From an uncultured Elusimicrobiales bacterium (GTDB lineage: Bacteria > Elusimicrobiota > Elusimicrobia > Elusimicrobiales > Elusimicrobiaceae): a stretch of 12,121 nucleotides of DNA. Shown one piece after another: positions 1 through 5,147 of the stretch. Each line of letters opens with the position of its first letter. Position 1 is the stretch's first letter. A model generated the notes under the pieces. That model was not told where the DNA came from and searched no databases. It saw only the letters and a list, made by a program, of their open reading frames with translations. A program made the position numbers and the translations under genes. The DNA is taken from positions 1 to 12,121 of the forward strand of contig CAKUDJ010000008.1 of the NCBI GenBank assembly GCA_934644855.1, read 5' to 3'.

Positions 1-949
1 ACCAATCAATCAGGCTATACCCCAACGCTTCGTAATAAACGGGAGGAGTGCTGCCCATTACGCGCGCGCCGGTTTCCACTAGTACCGGGCCGGCGGCGGT
101 TAATTTTACTTCACTATGGGAAGAACCGTACTTAATGCCCAGGGCGTCCAATACTTGAAAAGTGTAGCTGACGGCTTGCTGTATGCGCTCATCTAATTTA
201 TGAATCAGGCGGCTGGCTTCATACATAGGCACGCCGCCGGACGTGAGCACTTTATTATATAAAATGACATCCGTTAAAACGTGTTTGCCGTGGCGGGACA
301 CACAGTTGACTACCAGTTCATCCCCCTCCACATAAGGCTGCAAAAGCAGGGCATCATTAAAAGCGCCGATACCGTCATAGCGGTTCAAATAACAATGTTC
401 AAAATAGGCCCGTATTTCCGCCTCGCTCACGCAACTTTTTACACCGTCGGTTCCGGCGCTGCGCGGCGGCTTGATAATAATGCGGGAATGCCCGCTTGTT
501 TTGAACCATTGTACGGCGGTTTCCACATCCGCCGTAAGCACGGAATCAATATGCGCCAGGCCGGCGTCTTCCAATGCTTTTTGCATGAGGTATTTGTCCC
601 GGCGGGCATAAAGGAGCGCGGGGCTGTTGACGGGCAGACCTAACTTGCGTGCAATTTGTTCGGCGGCAATTACGCCCGATTCCGTACCCGGAATAACGGC
701 CGCAAAATTGTATTTTTTTAAGAGTTGGACCGCCTCATCCACAGACTCCGGCATTACAAAACATTTTTCGTATTTACCGGCTATTTGCCCGGCAATATAC
801 TTATCCATAAAATCCGCCGGGAGCGAGGAGGTTTTTTCAAGCCCGGAAGTAATATGGAAAGGAACCAACCCGCGCGCGCGTGCGGCCGCGGCATATTGAT
901 TCCCGGTGGCAAACCCGTCTACAATTAAAATGTTTTTACCGGGCGTCAT
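1..949 (-). CDS. ATP-grasp ligase, resembling L-amino-acid ligases (3' end outside window)
   Basis: The first 316 residues are visible and the gene runs off the left edge. Residues 1-110 form a Rossmann-like pre-ATP-grasp domain starting KNILIVDGF, with PGTESGV at 87-93. ATP-grasp signatures follow: RDKYLMQ (117-123), KPPRSAGTDGV (160-170) with the lysine and glycine-rich loop that hold ATP, QPYVEGDELVV (204-214), HSEVKL (278-283) and LVETGAR (290-296), whose acidic residues should bind magnesium. Known members activate a carboxylate as an acyl-phosphate and join it to an amine. The HSEVKL plus ETGAR pattern looks most like the L-amino-acid ligase and carnosine synthase branch; this comparison is from memory. 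The start ATG at 949 lies inside the end of the acetyltransferase gene (14-base overlap), so the two are probably translationally coupled. Substrate unknown. D-Ala-D-Ala ligase or a carbamoyl-phosphate-synthase-like enzyme seems less likely. Confidence 0.85.
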   Translation of the reverse strand, partial: MTPGKNILIVDGFATGNQYAAAARARGLVPFHITSGLEKTSSLPADFMDKYIAGQIAGKYEKCFVMPESVDEAVQLLKKYNFAAVIPGTESGVIAAEQIARKLGLPVNSPALLYARRDKYLMQKALEDAGLAHIDSVLTADVETAVQWFKTSGHSRIIIKPPRSAGTDGVKSCVSEAEIRAYFEHCYLNRYDGIGAFNDALLLQPYVEGDELVVNCVSRHGKHVLTDVILYNKVLTSGGVPMYEASRLIHKLDERIQQAVSYTFQVLDALGIKYGSSHSEVKLTAAGPVLVETGARVMGSTPPVYYEALGYSLIDW

Positions 950-1409
950 CTTTGGAGACTTCCCACAAGTTATACTTGGATTCTTTCCACCCAATCCGGC
1001 GGTACAAGGGCACTACGGCTGTATTTGTTTTGGCTACATAAAAGCGCACGCCGATAATATCCGGACTTTTTTGGTAAAAATCCATCAAGTGTTGGTTCAG
1101 TAATTTGAAAACGCCCTGTTTGCGGTATTCCGGCAGTACATATAAATCGGTAAGCCACATATAGTTTTTATCCTGCCATGTGCTCCACTCAAACACATAC
1201 ATTAGCTGGCCCACCACTTTATCGCCGTCGCACGCCAACCAATAAACGCCTTTGCGTTCATCTTCCAAAATATGCTTCATACTGCTGCGCAGTACCGCTA
1301 AATCCAGGGGGTGGCCTTCCGACTCTACCGCAATGCGGTTATTAAAATCCACCAATATATCTAAATCTTTTTCTTCGGCTCTGCGAAGTGTAAATTTTTT
1401 TTGGGACAT
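936..1409 (-). CDS. GNAT family N-acetyltransferase
   Basis: A 157-residue protein that fills one GNAT domain. GNAT enzymes move an acetyl group from acetyl-CoA to an amine. Visible features are the N-terminal strand FTLRRAEEKD (6-15), the central strand VVGQLMYVFEWS (65-76), and motif A, DLYVLPEYRKQGVFKLL (88-104), where R96-x-x-G99 should bind the pyrophosphate of CoA. The C-terminal TNTAVVPLYRRIGW (128-141) is the usual Asn/Ala/Tyr/Gly-aromatic ending. The ATG at 1409 is chosen because AAGGAG lies 10 bases upstream (1420-1425). Longer in-frame starts up to 1487 would place the promoter inside the gene. It is the first gene of an operon with the ATP-grasp ligase, which suggests they modify the same small molecule or peptide. 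The real acceptor cannot be read from the sequence. Confidence 0.9.
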   Translation of the reverse strand: MSQKKFTLRRAEEKDLDILVDFNNRIAVESEGHPLDLAVLRSSMKHILEDERKGVYWLACDGDKVVGQLMYVFEWSTWQDKNYMWLTDLYVLPEYRKQGVFKLLNQHLMDFYQKSPDIIGVRFYVAKTNTAVVPLYRRIGWKESKYNLWEVSKDDAR

Positions 1410-1436
1410 AAAACAAAAACTCCTTACCTTTTTTAT

Positions 1437-1465
1437 ATTGTAGCTTTTAGACGGGGAAAACTCAA
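1437..1465 (-). promoter_or_regulatory. Sigma70-type promoter for the GNAT/ATP-grasp operon
   Basis: On the minus strand, TTGAGT (1460-1465) and TACAAT (1437-1442) are separated by exactly 17 bases. The predicted transcript would start near 1430, about 20 bases before the ATG, with the Shine-Dalgarno AAGGAG inside this short leader. It is one of the best consensus promoters in the window. Confidence 0.65.
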
Positions 1466-1540
1466 AATTATTTTTAATTTTTTCCAAAATCCAAAAACGG
1501 CAGCACCGCCCCGGTAAAAACCGCGCCGCTTTTAGATGTA

Positions 1541-1572
1541 AAAACCCACCCCCGGTGGAGGGTGGGTTAAAA
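1541..1572 (-). terminator. Rho-independent terminator after the DUF4402 gene
   Basis: A perfect 9-bp stem (1543-1551 with 1560-1568) encloses an 8-base loop. Read on the minus strand it is followed by a T-run. It lies about 20 bases beyond the stop of the DUF4402 gene, so it ends that transcript and shields the GNAT promoter downstream. Confidence 0.75.
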
Positions 1573-1589
1573 TGTCTTTTAATAAGTAA

Positions 1590-2060
1590 TTAGTAGGTCA
1601 CCGTCACAGAGTAATTGCCCGTGTAAGAACCTGCGGCCTGGTTCGCGCCAACGGTTAAATCACCGCCTACATACAAGGTCTCGTTGGCTTTCCCGGTGAC
1701 AGAAGTGGCGCTCAGTTTCAACGCTACCGACATTTTATCCCCGCCACTCGCAATTTCCACGGTAGCAGGCACGGACACCGCATACGTCACCGCCGTATCC
1801 AAGTTGGATAAGGTGAACTTATCGGAACTGACAGCCCCGGCCGCCCTCGTCATACCGCCGTCATTCGGGTTTGGGTTGGCCACCGCAGGCACAGAAACCG
1901 TACCGCCCGCCGTGTTGGAAACAAGCACACCAAAGCCCAAAGCACCAGTTTCATGCGTCAACACAGCCGCTTGGATGATTTTGGCTTTGGCAGTACCCTC
2001 AGCCGATACCGATTCCGCAGCGTAGGACATTGCCGTTGCAAAGATAAATACAATCAACAA
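1590..2060 (-). CDS. DUF4402-like secreted protein with a disrupted N-terminus
   Basis: About 156 residues are open. The protein is rich in Ala, Thr, Val and Gly with alternating beta-strand character, and ends in GSYTGNYSVTVTY. That ending and the size match the DUF4402 family of small secreted, pilin- or adhesin-like beta proteins of unknown role. The open frame starts without an ATG: only TTG codons are available, inside a hydrophobic stretch LLIVFIFATAMSYA that looks like the middle of a signal peptide. Just upstream, in another frame, ATGAAAATGAAA begins at 2079. Removing one G near 2062-2063 would join the two into MKMKACLLIVFIFATAMSYA, a classical signal peptide with AMSYA before the cleavage site. 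So there is either a one-base insertion (a young pseudogene), a sequencing error, or recoding. With the repaired start the gene would be 1590-2079. Confidence 0.7.
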   Translation of the reverse strand: MLIVFIFATAMSYAAESVSAEGTAKAKIIQAAVLTHETGALGFGVLVSNTAGGTVSVPAVANPNPNDGGMTRAAGAVSSDKFTLSNLDTAVTYAVSVPATVEIASGGDKMSVALKLSATSVTGKANETLYVGGDLTVGANQAAGSYTGNYSVTVTY

Positions 2061-2088
2061 ACCAAGCTTTCATTTTCATATCATTCAC

Positions 2089-2101
2089 AGTATAGCAAAA
2101 A
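2089..2101 (-). promoter_or_regulatory. Extended -10 promoter of the DUF4402 gene
   Basis: The minus strand reads TTTTTGCTATACT: a T-run, the TGC of an extended -10, and the hexamer TATACT (2089-2094). No good -35 is seen. Only 9 bases separate the hexamer from the ATG at 2079 and no Shine-Dalgarno is present, so the mRNA would have almost no leader. Confidence 0.5.
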
Positions 2102-2147
2102 TTCATTAGCCGGGCATAAGAACGCCCCGGGGTACGCAAAACGGGAT

Positions 2148-2600
2148 TTACCTTACGCTTACCTCGGTTTGTTTTTCTACCCGGTTTGTATATATGTTAA
2201 ATAACAGTTTGAACCCGGTTAGTTTTTTCTCATTTTTATCATAGTCCAAAAGAGCAATATAAACCGATTCTTTCGCGTGTTTTTTGTAAGCATCCACTTC
2301 GTTCATTAAATGCGGGTCTGCCGAAATCACGGCAATATAACGCTGGTTGCCTTCCGGCTCCACAGAACAAGTATACGTATTGGAAACCGTTTGATTCTGT
2401 TGGGAACGGTTTGCTTCGGCAAGCGTCAACTTGCATTGGGATAAATAAGGGAAAATCTTTTCAACTTGCGGGTTTGCCAAAAAATATTGGGTCAGGATTT
2501 GGGCCGCCGCCTGTGCATTACTTAAATCCGGCATAGGTTTGTCGGCTTGGCACGCACCCAACAAAAGGCACGCACAACCTAGATAAAAAAACTTTTTCAT
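2148..2600 (-). CDS. Predicted lipoprotein of unknown function (150 aa)
   Basis: The N-terminus MKKFFYLGCACLLLGAC is a lipoprotein signal peptide: two lysines, a hydrophobic core, and the lipobox LGAC with the lipidated cysteine at position 17. The mature part is about 133 residues. It has two more cysteines (C56 and C78) that could form a disulfide, and a mixed alpha/beta pattern (QRYIAVISADP, SVYIALLDYD, KLTGFKLLFNIY). I recognise no family. The ATG at 2600 is chosen because AAAGGAA lies 6 to 7 bases upstream and because it starts the signal peptide cleanly; the in-frame ATG at 2618 would add a pointless six residues. A terminator separates it from the small lipoprotein gene upstream. Its promoter must lie between that hairpin and the start, but I cannot place it with confidence. 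Confidence 0.8.
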   Translation of the reverse strand: MKKFFYLGCACLLLGACQADKPMPDLSNAQAAAQILTQYFLANPQVEKIFPYLSQCKLTLAEANRSQQNQTVSNTYTCSVEPEGNQRYIAVISADPHLMNEVDAYKKHAKESVYIALLDYDKNEKKLTGFKLLFNIYTNRVEKQTEVSVR

Positions 2601-2628
2601 GGGAAATTCCTTTTGCATAAATTACAAG

Positions 2629-2664
2629 AAAAGCACCCCGGCAGAACACCAGGGCACTTTTTTT
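2629..2664 (-). terminator. Terminator after the 50-aa lipoprotein gene
   Basis: In the minus-strand RNA, AAAAGUGCCC pairs with GGGGUGCUUUU around a 12-base loop, giving 10 pairs of which two are G-U, and ends in a U-rich tail. The plus-strand RNA would have C-A mismatches instead of the G-U pairs, so the hairpin works best for minus-strand transcripts. Confidence 0.55.
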
Positions 2665-2677
2665 GCAACAGAATAGT

Positions 2678-2830
2678 TTATTTGCCGCAGGGAGAGACTA
2701 ATTCGCTGATAGACAAAACGCCCAACAAATAGTCATTGGTGCAAACTTTTTTACCGCCGATAGTACCGCGGGTACCCGTGCAGGCGGCCATAAAGGCACA
2801 AGCCATCATCAACAATACGATTTTTTTCAT
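2678..2830 (-). CDS. Very small lipoprotein (50 aa)
   Basis: This short gene is complete. MKKIVLLMMACAFMAAC is a lipoprotein signal peptide with the lipobox MAAC and cysteine 17. The mature peptide is only 34 residues, begins CTGTRGTIGGKKVC and ends ELVSPCGK, with two further cysteines at 30 and 48 that may pair. A strong Shine-Dalgarno, GGAGGAG, sits 6 bases before the ATG at 2830, and a hairpin terminator follows the TAA. Those flanking signals are the main reason to believe it is real. I recognise no named family with confidence; function unknown. It may belong to the class of tiny envelope lipoproteins such as entericidins, but that is only a comparison of size and type. Confidence 0.8.
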   Translation of the reverse strand: MKKIVLLMMACAFMAACTGTRGTIGGKKVCTNDYLLGVLSISELVSPCGK

Positions 2831-2856
2831 ATACTTCTCCTCCGTGTTGGTATAAA

Positions 2857-2870
2857 GGTAATTACATACC
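2857..2870. promoter_or_regulatory. Possible operator dyad upstream of the 50-aa lipoprotein gene
   Basis: GGTAATTACATACC is an imperfect dyad with GGTA and TACC arms six bases apart, in the 5' region of the small lipoprotein gene. A further GGTA lies at 2849-2852. I could not identify a convincing promoter here, so regulatory function is only a suggestion. The rest of the gene-free stretch 2831-2968 is AT-rich and shows nothing else I can name. Confidence 0.2.
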
Positions 2871-2968
2871 TTCGTTTTATTTTATATTTTTTTCATTTTT
2901 ACCACAATGAATATATGAATATTTTTCCCCGCCAAAACCGTTTGGGGGAAAGAGCGCCCCTTCTGCAA

Positions 2969-2996
2969 AAAACCACGGGTTCAAGCCCGTGGTTTT
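2969..2996 (-). terminator. Rho-independent terminator after the NlpE-like gene
   Basis: A perfect 11-bp inverted repeat (AAAACCACGGG with CCCGTGGTTTT) encloses a 6-base loop. On the minus strand it is followed by a T6 run. It lies 28 bases beyond the TAG of the NlpE-like gene and stops transcription before the next small gene. Confidence 0.8.
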
Positions 2997-3023
2997 ATGT
3001 AAAGCTGCTTCGGTTATTGCCGT

Positions 3024-3503
3024 CTATTCGTTTACTTTTTTTAAGATGTAATACGGCGCCAACTCCCCTTGTGCGGGTTTTTTATCTTGGTCCAGCAGGG
3101 TGGCGGTATCTCCTTCCAAGCGGTAGTAGCGCGGGGCGTCCTGTTCCGCCTGCAACGTAATCACATCCCCTTGGCGCGTATAAGTGCCCACCTGGGTAAA
3201 AGACGCATCACGTCCCTCATACGTTTCGTCCAACGCAAAGCGGCCGTTTTCAAACAAAACGAGCGTGGTTTTTATGCCCGCCGCATCTGCCGCCGGGAGG
3301 GTGCCTTCGTACTTGGTATATTTGGCGGTTTGTTCCGGGGCGGCGCTTACTTCTTCCACCCGCACCCCGGATTTAGGATTTACCAAAGTACCCGGCGTGA
3401 AAGATTCCACTACTTGCGTTTCCGGCTCCGGCGCGGGCGCGGTAGAAGTACCGCACGCACCTAATAAAATACCCGCCGTTAAAACCACAAAAGATTTATT
3501 CAT
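3024..3503 (-). CDS. NlpE-like lipoprotein lacking the cysteine pair
   Basis: A 159-residue lipoprotein: signal peptide and lipobox LGAC with Cys17, then a short Pro/Ala/Glu-rich linker, then an NlpE N-terminal type domain at about 62-157. Family hallmarks are YEGTLPAADAAGIKTTLVL (65-83), FALDETYEGRD (89-99), VGTYTRQGDVITL (105-117) and YYRLEGDTATLLDQD (126-140). NlpE in enterobacteria is an outer-membrane lipoprotein that reports surface contact and lipoprotein-traffic faults to the Cpx system. Its LPCADC motif has become LPAADA here (A71 and A74), so redox or copper roles tied to those cysteines cannot apply. Only the N-terminal domain is present. GGAG lies 8 bases before the ATG at 3503, so the TTG two codons upstream was rejected as the start. 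The domain assignment is firm; a Cpx-like role is not. Confidence 0.8.
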   Translation of the reverse strand: MNKSFVVLTAGILLGACGTSTAPAPEPETQVVESFTPGTLVNPKSGVRVEEVSAAPEQTAKYTKYEGTLPAADAAGIKTTLVLFENGRFALDETYEGRDASFTQVGTYTRQGDVITLQAEQDAPRYYRLEGDTATLLDQDKKPAQGELAPYYILKKVNE

Positions 3504-3547
3504 ATTCAAAACTCCTTTTTTATTTATTTTACCAAATTAACTAACCC

Positions 3548-3577
3548 ATTTTAGCAACTGCCAAGTGTGCTTATCAA
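3548..3577 (-). promoter_or_regulatory. Promoter of the NlpE-like gene (extended -10)
   Basis: On the minus strand TTGATA (3572-3577) is followed after 18 bases by TAAAAT (3548-3553), which is preceded by TGC to make an extended -10. Transcription would start near 3541, about 38 bases before the ATG. It is back to back with the promoter of the plus-strand gene at 3666. Confidence 0.6.
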
Positions 3578-3591
3578 TCCTGTTTTTGTAC

Positions 3592-3597
3592 TATAAT
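3592..3597 (+). promoter_or_regulatory. -10 box of the plus-strand gene at 3666
   Basis: A perfect TATAAT follows a T-run and TG (TTTTTGTAC). No convincing -35 hexamer is seen at the right distance. The predicted leader of about 60 bases contains the palindrome at 3636-3649. Confidence 0.5.
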
Positions 3598-3635
3598 AAA
3601 GAAAACGGACCTTTACAATGTGTTTACTCTCTTAT

Positions 3636-3649
3636 AAACGGGCCCGTTT
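3636..3649. promoter_or_regulatory. Perfect 14-bp palindrome before the Shine-Dalgarno site
   Basis: AAACGGGCCCGTTT is its own reverse complement. It sits between the TATAAT and the GGAGG of the downstream gene. It could be an operator for a dimeric repressor. It has no loop, so it is unlikely to act as a terminator. Confidence 0.35.
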
Positions 3650-3665
3650 TGGGGAGGAACCATTC

Positions 3666-4154
3666 ATGAACAGCCAAAAAGAAATATCCATCCGCACGCT
3701 TGAAACCCCCACCGAGCAAGAGCGCTACGAAACGTATTATGTTTTCCGGCAGAACGACAATCAGCGGATATTGCCGTATTTTGCGGTATTTTACCCCGGT
3801 AAAGGCATTTTATTTGTTTCCAAAATATTGGGCCTTATTCCCCTAACCCCCAAAGACATTGCCAACACCGCCCAATTAAAAGAACAACTGGAGCCTTTTG
3901 CCAAACAGGCTTTTACCGAACACCCGGAAGAAATTATGCGTAAATGGATTGCGGGCCTGCGGCTTACCAAAGATACGGATAACGAATCCCCCGTAAATTA
4001 CGTATTTTTGGATAAACCGCTTACGTTGCCTATACCTATCACCGATACCCTGGTAAAAAGCGCCGACGGGCCGCTCATCCGTCAAAAAGCGTATGATATT
4101 GCCATTACTTTTGACCAACTGTTTATGGCCATACACTCTTGTAAACAACACTAA
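3666..4154 (+). CDS. Conserved-looking cytoplasmic protein of unknown function (162 aa)
   Basis: The protein starts MNSQKEISIRTLETPTEQER and has no signal peptide or membrane segment, so it should be cytoplasmic. The composition is that of a globular alpha/beta domain: a beta-rich first half (YETYYVFRQ, LPYFAVFYPGKGILFVSKI), a charged helix around 64-100, and a proline-rich strand region, FLDKPLTLPIPITDTLV (114-130). I recognise no family or catalytic motif. The ATG at 3666 is preferred over the upstream ATG at 3618 because GGAGG (3652-3656) lies 9 bases before it, and the extra 16 residues of the longer form look untranslated. It stands alone as a monocistronic unit with a TATAAT box, a palindrome in the leader and a strong hairpin after the stop. 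Confidence 0.75.
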   Translation: MNSQKEISIRTLETPTEQERYETYYVFRQNDNQRILPYFAVFYPGKGILFVSKILGLIPLTPKDIANTAQLKEQLEPFAKQAFTEHPEEIMRKWIAGLRLTKDTDNESPVNYVFLDKPLTLPIPITDTLVKSADGPLIRQKAYDIAITFDQLFMAIHSCKQH

Positions 4155-4181
4155 GTGTTCTTATGCGGTAGCAACACAACA

Positions 4182-4215
4182 AAACGGGAGGCTTCCTACA
4201 ACAAGCCTCCCGTTT
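4182..4215. terminator. Shared terminator hairpin between converging genes
   Basis: A perfect 13-bp inverted repeat (AAACGGGAGGCTT with AAGCCTCCCGTTT) encloses 8 bases. It lies 27 bases past the plus-strand stop at 4154 and 60 bases past the minus-strand stop at 4275. The T-tails are short on both strands, but position and stem strength suggest it serves both genes. A second small GGGG/CCCC hairpin is possible at 4236-4248. Confidence 0.65.
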
Positions 4216-4274
4216 CACGTGTGGTACTTTCCCATGGGGTACCTCCCCCTTTCCCTTGGATTAGGAAATAAATT

Positions 4275-5033
4275 TTATAAATACAGTAATTTGAAACCAA
4301 TGCTCACCCCCCAATCCTTTTGTTTCCAGTTGCCGCCCGCGTGTGTGCTCACATTGGCGTAAAAAGCGGTGCCTTCGTTTACCAAAGTGCCAATTTCCGC
4401 TTCCGGTGCAAATTCATGCTGCAAGTCGTTTTCAAAATCCACATAATAATAAAGCGTGGTTAAAACATACCATTGGGCCGGCGAGGTATACCCCACCGTC
4501 AGGCGCGGGCGGCCGTAATTAACCGTACTGCGCCCGCCGTCCCCCGCCACACTTACATAATGTTTATACTCCCCGTGTATGTAAAACTGGTGGGGCAAAT
4601 TAATAACCGCAAAGGCGGACGGACTAATCACCCATTTCCCGGTGCCCAGGGCCTCTTTGGTGGCGGTGGGGAGCATGGTTTCCAACTTGGCCCCCACGTC
4701 TATACCGCTATGCAGTTTATGTACCCCGGTGGCGGATAAACTAATATCGCCTATCCCGTTGACGGAATGGCCCGGCGTTTCAAAACGCAGCAGCGGCAAT
4801 TCCGCCCCCCAGTTAAAATTTTCGTCAATCACCCGGTAGCTTTTTAACGTCACCCCGCTGGTGGAAATCCCCTCTTTATTATCAATTACCGTCAGCGTGG
4901 GGTTTACTTCCAGCGTGGTGATGTTTTCCGTCGGCTTTACGCCAAAATGCCAAGTATCCTGCAACTGGGCGAACCCCGGCCCGGCCCATAAAACGGCGGC
5001 TACTACCGTCAACATTGGTTTTGTTTTGTGCAT
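4275..5033 (-). CDS. Outer-membrane beta-barrel protein (phenol-degradation MetA / transporter-like)
   Basis: This 252-residue protein has a signal peptide, MHKTKPMLTVVAAVLWAGPGFA, with likely cleavage between A22 and Q23. The rest alternates polar and hydrophobic residues as transmembrane beta strands do (ISLSATGVHKL, QFYIHGEYKHYVSV, WYVLTTLYYYVDF). The stretch NGIGDISLSATG (92-103) followed by LPTATKEALGTGKW (121-134) matches the pattern GxGD...LPTG...LGTGKW of the family annotated as MetA-pathway of phenol degradation or putative transporter. That family name does not establish a substrate here; a small diffusion barrel is a safer reading. The last strand ends GFKLLYL, not in the usual final Phe. 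The ATG at 5033 follows a GGGGGAG only 3 bases away, a tight spacing, but no better start exists. It is divergent from the GH3 gene. Confidence 0.75.
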   Translation of the reverse strand: MHKTKPMLTVVAAVLWAGPGFAQLQDTWHFGVKPTENITTLEVNPTLTVIDNKEGISTSGVTLKSYRVIDENFNWGAELPLLRFETPGHSVNGIGDISLSATGVHKLHSGIDVGAKLETMLPTATKEALGTGKWVISPSAFAVINLPHQFYIHGEYKHYVSVAGDGGRSTVNYGRPRLTVGYTSPAQWYVLTTLYYYVDFENDLQHEFAPEAEIGTLVNEGTAFYANVSTHAGGNWKQKDWGVSIGFKLLYL

Positions 5034-5051
5034 TCACTCCCCCTTTTTTAC

Positions 5052-5079
5052 AGTTTACTACTTTTACATTACAATTCAA
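5052..5079 (-). promoter_or_regulatory. Promoter of the beta-barrel gene
   Basis: On the minus strand TTGAAT (5074-5079) and TAAACT (5052-5057) are spaced by 16 bases. The start point would be near 5045, so the GGGGGAG ribosome site would lie at the very 5' end of the mRNA. Confidence 0.5.
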
Positions 5080-5111
5080 GCCCTTATTCTTTCTTACGCG
5101 CCGGGCGGCAT

Positions 5112-5124
5112 TTTTTGCTACAAT
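5112..5124 (+). promoter_or_regulatory. Extended -10 promoter of the GH3 gene
   Basis: TTTTTGCTACAAT combines a T-run, TGC and the hexamer TACAAT (5119-5124). No -35 match is seen at the expected distance, so recognition would rely on the extended -10. The predicted leader is about 17 bases and holds AAGGAGG (5135-5141). Confidence 0.55.
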
Positions 5125-5147
5125 AACCGCATATAAGGAGGATTTTT

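Noticed and set aside
281..643. Plus-strand open frame of 120 codons
   Set aside because: It lies wholly opposite the ATP-grasp gene, has no ribosome site or signal, and encodes no recognisable protein. It is a shadow of the real frame.
1410..1487. N-terminal extension of the acetyltransferase to 1487
   Set aside because: The added 26 residues overlap a good -35/-10 promoter and lack a ribosome site, while the ATG at 1409 has AAGGAG and begins the GNAT domain directly.
2121..2135. CCCCGGGG-containing stretch as a terminator for the 150-aa lipoprotein gene
   Set aside because: The palindrome has no loop and no T-run follows at a suitable distance, so no stable terminator hairpin is supported.
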